In this document: positions 17,473 to 26,297 of the stretch, in pieces
How positions within the stretch are numbered: position 1 is the stretch's first letter
Layout: each line of letters opens with the position of its first letter
Position numbers and translations under genes: made by a program
Source: Pacificimonas sp036351775
Lineage (GTDB): Bacteria; Pseudomonadota; Alphaproteobacteria; Sphingomonadales; Sphingomonadaceae
Reading direction: 5' to 3'
Assembly (NCBI GenBank): GCA_036351775.1
Contig: JAZBPX010000053.1
Location: 1 to 64,000 of the forward strand
DNA: 64,000 nucleotides
The notes under the pieces: generated by a model
The model's database searches: none
What the model was told of the DNA's origin: nothing
The model's input: only the letters and a program-made list of their open reading frames with translations

Positions 17473-18152
17473 ACCCAGTCCTTTCCTACCGCGCGGCCGG
17501 AATATTGCCGCGCCTCCGACACGCTGCCGAAGTCGGCGAGCATGGGGTTGGTCGAGCCATTCAGCCGTTTGTCGCGGTCCATGATCGTATCGCGCAGCTT
17601 CTGATACCGGCCATCGGCGCGCAGCCGCTCGAACTGGTCATGCAGGTTGAACACCATCGTCGGCCAGCGAAAGCGGCGACCGGGACGACTGGCACCCGGA
17701 TGCAGGCCGACGACGAAGAAGGCGCGCCCCGCGATGCTCAGGCTGAACTGGTCGTCGGCCGGGTCGTCGGCGGTATCATCCTCCCGTTCATTCCCCAGCC
17801 AGTGATCCTTGTCGTGCAGCGACTGGATGCGCTCCCAGATCCCGCGCTCGAAGGTCAGTTCGGAGAAGGTCGTCTCGTCCTTGAAAATGACGACCAGGCT
17901 GCGGAACAGGTCCTGCTTCTCGTCATAGTCGGCAACGAAGCGGTGCAGCGCCTCGATGATCTCGAGGTCGTTCCAGGCGGAGAACAGGCTGCGCGCGGTC
18001 AGCACCGTGATACCGCCGCGCTGCTGCGCACTGCGCGCGCCGACACAGGGGAACGTCGGACCGCGAATGAAGTCGGCCAGGGCTTCGGAGGGTGGGGGGG
18101 TGGCCATCATGGCCTGCGACCTAGGGTGCGGCACCGGCATGTCCATTAACAT
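17445..18152 (-). CDS. YqcI/YcgG family haem-dependent N-hydroxylase (GntA/DcsA-like)
   Basis: This 235-residue protein shows the family landmarks 'FPCVGARSA' (34-42), 'GLHPGASRPGRRF', 'TMVFNLHDQFERLR', 'NPMLADFGSVSEARQYSGR' and a C-terminal 'WVCPF'. Characterised relatives are haem proteins that N-hydroxylate guanidino groups: DcsA makes N-omega-hydroxyarginine in cycloserine synthesis, and GntA hydroxylates in guanitoxin synthesis. Length and motifs suggest an intact enzyme. The first ATG lacks a clear ribosome site, and Met15 or Met16, nearer the conserved core, could be the real start. It is the first gene of a two-gene unit with DUF1989 and is divergent from the glycosyltransferase cluster. 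Substrate inferred to be arginine or another guanidine compound. Confidence 0.85.
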   Translation of the reverse strand: MLMDMPVPHPRSQAMMATPPPSEALADFIRGPTFPCVGARSAQQRGGITVLTARSLFSAWNDLEIIEALHRFVADYDEKQDLFRSLVVIFKDETTFSELTFERGIWERIQSLHDKDHWLGNEREDDTADDPADDQFSLSIAGRAFFVVGLHPGASRPGRRFRWPTMVFNLHDQFERLRADGRYQKLRDTIMDRDKRLNGSTNPMLADFGSVSEARQYSGRAVGKDWVCPFKPKPR

Positions 18153-18214
18153 GAGTTGCCGCTAGCGAAAGATAGAGTAGCGCAGCACCGCCTCAAGGCG
18201 GCCAGACGCGGCCG

Positions 18215-19159
18215 ATGCAGGCTTTTGAACCCCATCAGGAAACCGCTCGCTGCCCGCTCTGTAGAGCGCGGGAGTGGACCGTTTCGCGCATCGGCTACGG
18301 CATCCAGTGCGCAAATTGCGGGCTGGTGAAAACGCTGCCAGTGCAGGTGGCCGATCTGGCGAACCACCTGCGGCCGGGTGCCTTTCCAAGCAAAGAGCTA
18401 AAGAAGACCGGCATCTTCGTCGATGCGTTCACGGCGCGAATTGCAGCGTCGCGCGCCGGGCTGCGCTACGAGCCCGCCGATGAAGAGCGCGCCTGCATGG
18501 CAGGCGGACATAGCAACCATCCAGCGGCAGGGCACCTGCATGTTTCGGAAACCCGGCGCGGCGCCGTTGCCCTCGGGATGATCGTGAGGTCTGAGCAGGC
18601 GCGGGCGGCAGCGGCGCGCGTCCTTCCCATACGCGCCTTCTTCACCGAAATCATTCTCGTCATCGATGGGCCCGCACCACCGCTTCCCGAAGGGGTCCGC
18701 GCTGTCAAACGGGACCTCGCCGGCAACTTCGGCGCGCAGCGAACGGCCCTGCAACGCGCCTCCCGTGCGCCGTGGATGCTGCAGATCGACGATGACGAGA
18801 TGCCGGATCGGGCGCTTCTGACCAGCCTTGGCTGGATAACCCGGCAGGCGGATGCGCAGGGGCTGGTCAGCCTGGGCTTTTCGCGCGCCAACCATGTCGA
18901 TGGCCGGCTCAGCGATCACTACCCGGACGTTCAGTACAGGCTGAACCGGCGCGAAATTGCCTACACGGGCAGCGTCCATGAACGGCCGCACCTGCCCCGG
19001 GGCTGGCCGAGCGGCTCGCTGATGCTGACAGGCGACATCAGGCATGACCTGACCGCCGAGCGGGCGCGGCAGCGAACCACTCAGTACGGCGCTATGCGCG
19101 CAGACGCCGCACGGCCGGGGGACGAGCGGGCGCTCCTGCGTCCGTTCGCGGCGCTGTGA
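18215..19159 (+). CDS. Zinc-ribbon plus GT2-like glycosyltransferase
   Basis: The 314-residue protein starts with a four-cysteine zinc ribbon (Cys13, Cys16, Cys32, Cys35). From about residue 118 there is a GT-A glycosyltransferase-like domain, with 'ALGMIVRSEQARAAA', 'FTEIILVIDG', a 'QIDDDEMPD' metal-binding DxD and 'YTGSVHERP', reminiscent of the waaE/kdtX-type family 2 enzymes. The donor and acceptor are unknown. Its last 68 bases overlap the end of the convergent GT4 gene on the other strand. It is the outermost member of the sugar cluster around the sucrose synthase gene. Confidence 0.72.
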   Translation: MQAFEPHQETARCPLCRAREWTVSRIGYGIQCANCGLVKTLPVQVADLANHLRPGAFPSKELKKTGIFVDAFTARIAASRAGLRYEPADEERACMAGGHSNHPAAGHLHVSETRRGAVALGMIVRSEQARAAAARVLPIRAFFTEIILVIDGPAPPLPEGVRAVKRDLAGNFGAQRTALQRASRAPWMLQIDDDEMPDRALLTSLGWITRQADAQGLVSLGFSRANHVDGRLSDHYPDVQYRLNRREIAYTGSVHERPHLPRGWPSGSLMLTGDIRHDLTAERARQRTTQYGAMRADAARPGDERALLRPFAAL

Positions 19160-20321
19160 GAACGCTGCGGTAAGCGCGCTCGGTTTCCAGCCCGAGGGTT
19201 TCGCGCGTGAAGCGGCCCGCCGCCGACAGCGCCGCTTTCCGGCAGGCGCGGCGGCGTTCGGGCTCGGCGATCATTGCCGAGAGGGCTTTGGCAAGCGCGC
19301 CGGGTTCGCTGCACGCCGCCAGCGATCCGGCACCCGTTGCGCCGATGAAGCGGCGGGCCGACGGGTCCTCAGCGCAGGCCACGACAGGTCGGCCAAAGGC
19401 AAGCGCCTCCTGATAGACAAGGCCGAAACTCTCATAGCGTGACGGCGCGGCGATGATGTGCGCGTCCGCCATGGCATCATGGAGCGCGTGGTCATCGAGC
19501 CGGTGATGGAAGGTCACGCGCGGCCTCAGATTTGCGGAGAGGGGCGCGATCTCGTCTTCGGCGATCCCGACAATATCAATAGAGAAAGCGGGAAGCGCCG
19601 CGCTCGCGGCGAGCCGCTCCAGCGCCGGGAACAGTACGTCCGCGCCCTTGCGCGCTTCATTCCGGCCAATGAACAGCAGGCGTACGGGCGCTGTCTCATG
19701 CGGGTAGCTCGCCGCCTCCGCCCGCTCAAGCAGCGACGCGGGCAAGCTCAGGCCGATCACGTCATGGCCGGGTCCGGGCGGCGGCACGCCGTAAAGCGCG
19801 GCCATCTTCTCTCCGTGATCGGGCGTGTTCGAGATTAACCGGCTGCTGAGGCGTGCACTGATCTTCTCGATCATACAGGCAGACGCCTTGTCGATGCGCG
19901 CCCGCAGCGTACTCGCGGTCTCGATCGACGTGGCCGCCGGTGTCGAGTTCCGGGTGACCAGGCGCAAGCGGGGGTCCGCTGCGATAAACAGCCCCGGCGC
20001 ATACCAGTTCGTCGCCTCCAAGATATCGAACGGTTTCCGCTTATGCTCGGCCAGTACGGCCCGCCAAAGGGCGAACGGCGCGGCGAGATGACCGGCAGCG
20101 CCGAGCGACCGGACCCGGGCAAGGGCCGAACCCTCCTGCAGCGCGCAGCCGATTACCGAAACCGCGCCGTCTTCGCGTACATCCCGGTCCATTGTGAAGA
20201 CGCGAACGCCATGCCCGCGCGCGGCAAGGCTTTCGGCGATTTCCCGGGCGGCGCGCGACAGGCCGCTTTTTTCAGGCGGGTAGGCCCAGCTGAGAAGGCC
20301 GATGGACAAGCTGCCGGTCAT
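19092..20321 (-). CDS. GT4-family glycosyltransferase
   Basis: The 409-residue protein is a GT-B fold enzyme. The N-terminal 'LLSWAYPPEKSGLSRAARE' is the acceptor-side glycine loop. The donor side includes 'LLFIGRNEARKGADVLFPAL' and the EX7E-type catalytic segment 'APSRYESFGLVYQEALAFG'. Such retaining enzymes transfer sugars from nucleotide-sugar donors in the cytoplasm. Its start overlaps the stop of the upstream GT4 gene by four bases, and the two are probably one transcript running away from the sucrose-phosphate synthase. The product could be an exopolysaccharide, a lipid-linked sugar or a glycosylated solute. Sequence alone does not decide. Confidence 0.85.
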   Translation of the reverse strand: MTGSLSIGLLSWAYPPEKSGLSRAAREIAESLAARGHGVRVFTMDRDVREDGAVSVIGCALQEGSALARVRSLGAAGHLAAPFALWRAVLAEHKRKPFDILEATNWYAPGLFIAADPRLRLVTRNSTPAATSIETASTLRARIDKASACMIEKISARLSSRLISNTPDHGEKMAALYGVPPPGPGHDVIGLSLPASLLERAEAASYPHETAPVRLLFIGRNEARKGADVLFPALERLAASAALPAFSIDIVGIAEDEIAPLSANLRPRVTFHHRLDDHALHDAMADAHIIAAPSRYESFGLVYQEALAFGRPVVACAEDPSARRFIGATGAGSLAACSEPGALAKALSAMIAEPERRRACRKAALSAAGRFTRETLGLETERAYRSVLTAPRTDAGAPARPPAVRRLRA

Positions 20322-21361
20322 GCGGCGAGCCGCCGGTAGAGCGCGATATAGTCTTCGGCCATCCGGCGCGCCGAGAAGCGCTCCTCGAACCGTCGCCGGA
20401 TCAGGGTGCGGTCCAGAGTATCGATCCGGCCAAGCGCTTCGGCGGCCTCCGCTTCGGTCTCCACGATAAAGCCCGTGACGCCGTCCTCGACGATCTCGGG
20501 AACGCTGCCCCGGCGAAACGCGATGACCGGCGTCCCGCAGGCAAACGCCTCGATCATCACGAGGCCGAAGGGTTCGGGCCAGGCGATCGGGAACAGGAGG
20601 GCGCAGGAGGTGCCGAGAAGCGCCGCCTTAGCCGGATCGCGAAGCGGCCCCAGATACGCGGCGTCCGCGCCAAGAAGCGGCTTTACACGGTCGTCGAAAT
20701 AGCCGGGATTTCCGACATCGACCGTCCCCGCCAGCCTGATCGGGCGGCCCGCAGCGCGGGCAATGCGGATGGCGGCGTCCGGCTGCTTCTGATCCGTCAT
20801 GCGGCCGACGAAGGCGACCCCGGTGCCGCCAGGTCCGGCGGCGTAGCGATCGGCGGGTATGCCATGGTGGACGACGCCGCGGCAGTTCGCGTCAGGAATT
20901 GAGCTGGCCTGCGCACGCGAGATGGCGCTGACCGGCAGGGCCGGGAACAGCTTGAACAGCAATTGCCGATCCTGCTGGTCGGTGCGCCAGTGGATGGTCG
21001 TCAGGGTGCGCTCTAGCACTGAACGAAGCGCTGCCGCATGGCCCGCATCGGTATGGCAGTGGATGACGTCGAACTCGTCTGCGCGTTCAGCGGCGGCGGC
21101 GAGGTTGGCCGCCTCCAGCACACCGAGCGTTCCCGGAATCTCTGTTTCGCCGGTTATCGAAGCCAGTGACGGTCCGCTCGCGATCAAGTTCGCCGACGTG
21201 CGACTTTCTGCCGCTGCGAACAGCGTCACCTCATGCCCAAGCGCAACCAGCGCCTCGCTCAAATCATGGATAACTCTCTCGGTACCGCCATGCGTTTCCG
21301 GCGGCACCGGAAACACCATCGGCGCCACCTGGGCGATCCGCAACGCTGTCGTTTCATTCAT
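20318..21361 (-). CDS. GT4-family glycosyltransferase
   Basis: This protein of about 347 residues starts at the ATG at 21361 ('MNETTALRIAQVAPMVFPVP'). An in-frame ATG 24 bases upstream is possible. The glycine-rich loop 'HGGTERVIHDLSEALVALGH' and the donor-binding 'FVGRMTDQKQPDAAIRIA' and 'PEPFGLVMIEAFACGTPV' (EX7E) mark a GT4 enzyme of the type often annotated as group 1 glycosyltransferase in trehalose or glucan neighbourhoods. It is divergent from the sucrose-phosphate synthase, with about 64 bases between the starts. Shared regulation by a compact bidirectional promoter region is likely. Confidence 0.86.
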   Translation of the reverse strand: MNETTALRIAQVAPMVFPVPPETHGGTERVIHDLSEALVALGHEVTLFAAAESRTSANLIASGPSLASITGETEIPGTLGVLEAANLAAAAERADEFDVIHCHTDAGHAAALRSVLERTLTTIHWRTDQQDRQLLFKLFPALPVSAISRAQASSIPDANCRGVVHHGIPADRYAAGPGGTGVAFVGRMTDQKQPDAAIRIARAAGRPIRLAGTVDVGNPGYFDDRVKPLLGADAAYLGPLRDPAKAALLGTSCALLFPIAWPEPFGLVMIEAFACGTPVIAFRRGSVPEIVEDGVTGFIVETEAEAAEALGRIDTLDRTLIRRRFEERFSARRMAEDYIALYRRLAA

Positions 21362-21425
21362 GCACCGGGAACCAACCATACTCATACGGGTTCCCCAAAG
21401 TGTAACGAATTCAGGTATTTAACAT

Positions 21426-23480
21426 ATGTATATTCTTCACACTGCGTTGCAGGGATGTCTTCGCGGGAAGAATGTCGAATATGGAATTACAGCCGACACG
21501 GGCGGACATATCCGCTATCTTCTCGAGCTGGCCGACTGTTCGGCAAGCGATGAGAAAATCGAGCGGGTCGACATCGTTACGCGGGGCTTTGTCGACGAGC
21601 AGCTAGGCGCTGGCTATGCGCAGCCGGTCGAGGTCATCGATAGCAAGCGGCGCATCCTTCGTTTGCTGACGGACAATGAAGCTTACCTGCCGAAAGAAGA
21701 GCTTTGGCAGGATCATGAACAGCTTATCGAGCGGTTTCTGGACCTTCTCGAAGCGAACGGCCTTCCTGATCTTATTCATGCGCATTATGCGGATGCGGCC
21801 GTGCTGGCAGCAGCGGCGAAGGCGCGGTTCGGCACGCCCTACATCTTTACCGCGCACTCGCTTGGCCGTGTGAAAGCCGAGGCGCAGGGTCACACCCCCG
21901 ATCTTGACCGGCGTATCGCCGTTGAGGAGGCGGCGCTTGCGGGCGCAGATGCCGTAATCGCCAGTTCCCGCGATGAGGCGGAAAAGCAGCTCGCCGCCTA
22001 TGACGCCTACAGGCCGGGCTGCACGAGGATCATCGCCCCGGGCGGGGATTTCGAGCGGTTCCGGAATGCCCACTGTTCATCCGGTGTCCGGCGGGAACTG
22101 CGCCGCTTCCTCAACGATCCCGACAAGCCTGCACTTCTGGCCATCGCCCGCCCGGTTACCAAGAAGAACCTCGCCGCCCTGGTCCACGCTTATGGTCAGT
22201 CCCCCGCGCTGCAGGAGGCAGCGAACCTCGTGCTGGTCGCCGGAACGCGTACGCGGCTGGACCGGCTGGAGACGGAGTGCGCAGGCAATCTTTCGGAACT
22301 CTTCGCCCTGATCGACGAGTATGACCTTTACGGAAAGGTCGCTTACCCAAAACAGCACTGCGATGCGGAGATACCGGAATATTACGCCTTCGCCCGCGAT
22401 ACGGGCGGTATCTTCATCAATCCTGCACTCAACGAGCCGTTCGGGCTGACCCTGCTGGAGGCAGCCGCGGCAGGCTTGCCGGTCGTTGCCACGGACAGCG
22501 GCGGCCCGAACGACATCGTCGAAACCTGCAAGAACGGCATCCTGATCGCACCGCAAAAGCCTCAGCAGATCGCCGATGCCTGCTGCGAACTCCTCGGTGT
22601 GCCGAGCTTCTGGCGCGAATGTTCGGAGAACGGTGCCCGCGCGCTCGAAATCTACGACTGGCGGTCCTATTGCCGCCAGTATCACGCCATGATCGATGGA
22701 CTGGTTTCGGCGCAGCAGCCGGCCGCTGAGTCTGGCCATCGGCATCTTCTGGTCAGCGACATCGACAACACGCTTGTCGGTGACAACGCCGCCCTTCAGA
22801 CCTTTTGCCGGTGGCAGGCTGGCAACAAGGACGTGTCGTTCGGTATCGCGACCGGGCGGACCTTTCACAGCGCTCTGTCGATCCTGTCGCAGCTGAAGGT
22901 CGAACCGCCCGCTTTCGTCATCGGCGCGGTCGGCACGGAAATCTATCACCGGGAGGCGAACGGCGTAACCTACAGGCGCGACGCTGCCTGGTCGGACTGG
23001 ATCGCGCATGACTGGGACCGCGACGCGGTCTGCAGGGTCATCGATCAGAGCGCGCTGTTCACGCGGCAGGACGATCTCGAACAATTGCCGTTCAAGATCA
23101 GCTATTTTGCACAGGGCGTTGCCGACGCTGCCGCGCAGGTGCGTGCCCTCTTGGCTGATGCCGGTCTGTCAGCAACCGTCATTCGCAGCCATGACCGCTA
23201 TCTCGATATCCTGCCCGTCCGCGCCTCGAAGGGAGAGGCTGTGGAACATGTCCGCAAGGGGCTGGGGATCGCAAAGGCCGACGTCATCGCAGCGGGCGAT
23301 TCCGCCAACGATGTCGAAATGCTGCGCACGGCCGCTCGCCCGATCATCGTTGCCAATTACTGCGACGGTCTCGCGGATCGCGACGACCTCAGCCACGCCT
23401 ATGTCGCCCGGGCATCACACGCGGCGGGCGTATTGGAGGGTGTCGACTATCATCTTCGTCGATCGCGCAGTGCTGCGTGA
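21426..23480 (+). CDS. Sucrose-phosphate synthase with fused sucrose-phosphatase (HAD) domain
   Basis: The 684-residue protein has two parts. Residues 1 to about 430 are a GT4 domain with sucrose-phosphate synthase signatures: 'ITADTGGHIRYLLEL', 'DLIHAHYADAAVLAAAA', 'IFTAHSLGRVKAE' and 'NPALNEPFGLTLLEAAAAG'. From about 437 a HAD phosphatase follows, with the DxDxT motif in 'LLVSDIDNTLVGD', 'GIATGRTFHSALSIL', 'VGTEIYHRE' and 'AAGDSANDVEML'. It should join a UDP- or ADP-glucosyl group to fructose-6-phosphate and then remove the phosphate, yielding sucrose. The DxDxT motif is intact, so one protein may do both steps. A mannosylfructose-type product is an alternative. Sucrose acts as a compatible solute, in line with otsAB nearby. 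Confidence 0.88.
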   Translation: MYILHTALQGCLRGKNVEYGITADTGGHIRYLLELADCSASDEKIERVDIVTRGFVDEQLGAGYAQPVEVIDSKRRILRLLTDNEAYLPKEELWQDHEQLIERFLDLLEANGLPDLIHAHYADAAVLAAAAKARFGTPYIFTAHSLGRVKAEAQGHTPDLDRRIAVEEAALAGADAVIASSRDEAEKQLAAYDAYRPGCTRIIAPGGDFERFRNAHCSSGVRRELRRFLNDPDKPALLAIARPVTKKNLAALVHAYGQSPALQEAANLVLVAGTRTRLDRLETECAGNLSELFALIDEYDLYGKVAYPKQHCDAEIPEYYAFARDTGGIFINPALNEPFGLTLLEAAAAGLPVVATDSGGPNDIVETCKNGILIAPQKPQQIADACCELLGVPSFWRECSENGARALEIYDWRSYCRQYHAMIDGLVSAQQPAAESGHRHLLVSDIDNTLVGDNAALQTFCRWQAGNKDVSFGIATGRTFHSALSILSQLKVEPPAFVIGAVGTEIYHREANGVTYRRDAAWSDWIAHDWDRDAVCRVIDQSALFTRQDDLEQLPFKISYFAQGVADAAAQVRALLADAGLSATVIRSHDRYLDILPVRASKGEAVEHVRKGLGIAKADVIAAGDSANDVEMLRTAARPIIVANYCDGLADRDDLSHAYVARASHAAGVLEGVDYHLRRSRSAA

Positions 23481-24340
23481 CGGTCAGCATCCTGACGCTG
23501 GTGCGCGGGCGGCGCGATCATCTGGCCGCCCTTATGAAGGGGCTGGCACAGCAGACCCAGCGCCCGTCGGAACTGGTCATCGCCTACATGCAGCCGGAGG
23601 TGCATGACGATCTGCCGGACCCGCGATGTCCCTTGCGGAGCGTTCATGTCGCGGGCGAAGCGCTGCCGCTCGCGGCGGCTCGCAATGCGGCGGCTGCAGC
23701 GGCGTCCGGCGACCATCTGATTTTTCTCGACGTGGACTGCATTCCCGCGGCGACGCTCGTGGAAAGCTATGACCGCGCGCTGACGCAGCAGGAGGCGGTC
23801 TACCTGTCGGAAGTCTTTTACCTGCCCGGCGGCGCAGTCGACCATGAGCTGCCTGCGCCGGACTACGACCGCCTTGATGAACTGGGGTCGCCCCATCCCT
23901 CGAAACCGGCGGTCCCCGACACCGGATGGCGCGCAGAACCGGATCACGGCGAGCTGTGGGGCCTGTGCTTTGGCCTCCGCCGATCGACCTGGGAAGGCGT
24001 CGGCGGAATGGACGATGGCTATACCGGCTATGGCGGAGAGGAAACCGACCTGGCGCAGAAACTGCGCGCGGCCAACGTACCGGCATACTGGATCGCCGGG
24101 GCGCGCGCTTATCACCAGCATCACACGGTGCACATCCCGCCGCTCCACCATTTTCAGGCGATCATCAGGAACGCCGAGCGGTTTCGGGAGCGCTGGGGTT
24201 CGTACCCCATGACCTACTGGCTCGGGCAGTTCAGCGACATGGGCCTGATCCGCATGAACGGCGGTATCGAGGTTATCCGGGAACCGACAACGGCGGAGAT
24301 CGCCGCCTCGCGCGCGCCCGATACCGTATTATTCAGCTGA
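23477..24340 (+). CDS. GT2-family glycosyltransferase with galactosyltransferase-like C-terminus
   Basis: This 287-residue enzyme starts with GTG overlapping the stop of the sucrose-phosphate synthase by four bases. 'VSILTLVRGRRDHLAALMKGL' is a GT2 start, 'IFLDVDCIPA' carries the DxD metal site, and 'GLCFGLRRSTWEGVGGMDDGYTGYGGEETDL' region (about 160-190) is the Glyco_transf_7C/galactosyltransferase acceptor region with its EE(T)D general base. Being coupled to the sucrose synthase suggests it may modify sucrose or a related sugar, or simply share the osmotic response. It overlaps the convergent downstream gene by 12 bases. Confidence 0.84.
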   Translation: MTVSILTLVRGRRDHLAALMKGLAQQTQRPSELVIAYMQPEVHDDLPDPRCPLRSVHVAGEALPLAAARNAAAAAASGDHLIFLDVDCIPAATLVESYDRALTQQEAVYLSEVFYLPGGAVDHELPAPDYDRLDELGSPHPSKPAVPDTGWRAEPDHGELWGLCFGLRRSTWEGVGGMDDGYTGYGGEETDLAQKLRAANVPAYWIAGARAYHQHHTVHIPPLHHFQAIIRNAERFRERWGSYPMTYWLGQFSDMGLIRMNGGIEVIREPTTAEIAASRAPDTVLFS

Positions 24341-25426
24341 CCACAGGCGCGCCGCCAGATCCTCCAGCCGGTCCGCGGCGCGCTTCGCTGCACCAGCATC
24401 ATAAAGGTCGGCCTGCCGCGACAGGTCGATCGCTTCGGCCTCGGCAAGAACCTGCCGCCAGGCAGACAGGGACCCCGGCCAGCTGCGCATCAGAACCGCC
24501 GCGCCGACCCGTTCCAGTTGCTCGGCCTTGCGAAGCTGCTCGTCGAAATAGCGCCATTCCGGCGCAACGATAAAGGGCCGGCCGATCTTCGCCACCTCGT
24601 GCACCGTATTATCGCCGGCCGACGCGATGACGATGTCCGCTGCGGACAGCCACGTTCCGACATCATCGACCCAGCCCCGCTCCTCCAGGTTGGCGAAGTC
24701 GGTCTCGTGCCCCTCCCGGTGTACCGGTCCGAGGGTCACGAAGCGGGTCCCGGGCGCGGCCCGCGCCGCCATGGTCAGCGGCGCATAGGGCGTACCGGAC
24801 CCGCCGCCGCCGGTCAGGACCACTACAATCCGCCGGTCCGGTTCAAGGCCTAGCGCTTCGCGCGCCTCCGCCTTCTTCGGCACATGCGTATCGGCGGTAC
24901 AAAGGCCGCCGGTGTACATGGTCTTCGCCCGCGCCCAGTCCGGATAGTCCTCCTGCTCGATGGCCTCGGCAAACGGCGCAAGAAGGCCTGCCGCGCATTC
25001 ATAGGCTGCCAGGTGTCCGGGATCGAGACGGTCGCCATGCATCCGGATCTTGACCGCCGGGACGCTGAGAATGCGGGACAGAAGCGTGATTTCCGCACTG
25101 ACGTCGACGACGAAGAGCGCTGGATCGAGCGTGTCGAGCGCCTGCGCGATGGCCGCCATATGCGCTCTCTGCTCTGCGACGCCGAGCGGTACGCAGTGCA
25201 TCACCTCCGGCGTTGGCTCTGCGAACAGGGCCGGTGTGCGCGATGGCGCGCCGATCATGTTCGGCAGGGGGACGATATCCACGCGCTGCTCCCACCCGGC
25301 GAAGAGGCTCGGGTCGGCCGTCAGCACGGTCACCGGCCGGTTCGCGGGCAGTTCGGCGATGATGGCCTGTGCACGGTGCGCATGACCGCGCCCTTGGTGG
25401 TGGGCGAAATAGGCGAAGGGTTTCAT
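24329..25426 (-). CDS. GT28/MurG-like glycosyltransferase
   Basis: The 365-residue protein begins with 'FAYFAHHQGRGHAHRAQAI', the GxGH(xxR) loop of GT-B enzymes related to MurG and the macrolide glycosyltransferases. The donor side contains 'VVVLTGGGGSGTPYAPL' and 'ADIVIASAGDNTVHEVAKIG', where family members bind the UDP moiety. It is convergent with the GT2 gene and divergent from the Crp/Fnr regulator. It has no membrane helix and probably acts at the cytoplasmic face. Acceptor unknown. It is the fifth nucleotide-sugar transferase in about 7 kb, counting the sucrose synthase separately. Confidence 0.8.
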   Translation of the reverse strand: MKPFAYFAHHQGRGHAHRAQAIIAELPANRPVTVLTADPSLFAGWEQRVDIVPLPNMIGAPSRTPALFAEPTPEVMHCVPLGVAEQRAHMAAIAQALDTLDPALFVVDVSAEITLLSRILSVPAVKIRMHGDRLDPGHLAAYECAAGLLAPFAEAIEQEDYPDWARAKTMYTGGLCTADTHVPKKAEAREALGLEPDRRIVVVLTGGGGSGTPYAPLTMAARAAPGTRFVTLGPVHREGHETDFANLEERGWVDDVGTWLSAADIVIASAGDNTVHEVAKIGRPFIVAPEWRYFDEQLRKAEQLERVGAAVLMRSWPGSLSAWRQVLAEAEAIDLSRQADLYDAGAAKRAADRLEDLAARLWSAE

Positions 25427-25542
25427 CCCTGCGGCGCATAGGTGGGGTACCGCGGGACAGCGTTAACATGGGACAATATGCGGCGTCGCCGGTTAAGCCA
25501 TAGGCTACGATGCCATTCCGGCGCGTTGCTGCGGGAGTTATC

Positions 25543-26280
25543 GTGAACAACAGTTGCTTCATCGACAAACTGCAACACTATCTCCCGCTGACGCCGGTGG
25601 AGAAGCAAGCGCTCGGCAAGCTCGAAGAAGACCCGAAGCCGTATGAGCCCGGTAGCGTCATTTTCGAGGAAGAGCGGGACAGCGCCGACCATCTCTATGT
25701 GGTGCAAGAGGGGCGCGTTCATACGTCGACCTTATTGGCCGATGGCACGCGGGCGATCTTGCGGATTTCGTTCCCCGGAGATTTCCTCGGCACGAACAGC
25801 ATTCCGTTCAGGGATGCGGTATCGACGGCGGTAGTTGCCGTGCCATCGAAACTTTGCCGTTTCCCCCGCAAGGGTCTGCGCCCGATTTTCGAGGACCATC
25901 CGCGGATCGCCGCGCTGTTCTACGCCGTTGCAATGCTGGAGAACGTTTCGATGCAGGACCGCCTGAAGTCCGTCGGACGCACGGAGGGCACGGCGCGCGT
26001 TGGTGCCCTGATCCTGGAATCGCTCTGCCGTCTGCGGATCACGAACAGGGACATGACCAACCGGTTCGACATGCACATGACGCAAGCGGACATGGGCGAT
26101 GCGGTCGGCCTGACGAACATCCACGTGAACCGCTGTCTGAAGCAGCTTGCTGCCGATGGTTTGATCGAGCGTCAGGGATCGGTCATCAAGGTTCTGGATG
26201 AAGCGCGCCTTCGTTCCGAATCCCACTTTATCGACCGTTTCGGCGAGATCGAGACGGACTGGTTTCCGGACGCTCGCTAG
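25543..26280 (+). CDS. Crp/Fnr-family transcription regulator
   Basis: From the GTG at 25543, preceded by GGGAG, the regulator has 245 residues. An in-frame ATG at 25510 would add 11. The cyclic-nucleotide-like beta-roll covers about 25-140 ('VIFEEERDSADHLYVVQEGRV', split by the usual glycine turns). A helix-turn-helix follows with 'MTQADMGDAVGLTNIHVNR' as recognition region. Only one cysteine lies in the N-terminal 20 residues, so it lacks the FNR iron-sulphur ligand set. The cAMP-contact residues are also not obvious. It is convergent with the molybdenum hydroxylase genes, 17 bases apart. Similar proteins in this lineage respond to redox or stationary-phase cues. Confidence 0.88.
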   Translation: MNNSCFIDKLQHYLPLTPVEKQALGKLEEDPKPYEPGSVIFEEERDSADHLYVVQEGRVHTSTLLADGTRAILRISFPGDFLGTNSIPFRDAVSTAVVAVPSKLCRFPRKGLRPIFEDHPRIAALFYAVAMLENVSMQDRLKSVGRTEGTARVGALILESLCRLRITNRDMTNRFDMHMTQADMGDAVGLTNIHVNRCLKQLAADGLIERQGSVIKVLDEARLRSESHFIDRFGEIETDWFPDAR

Positions 26281-26297
26281 CGCGCTGGTCAAGCAGT

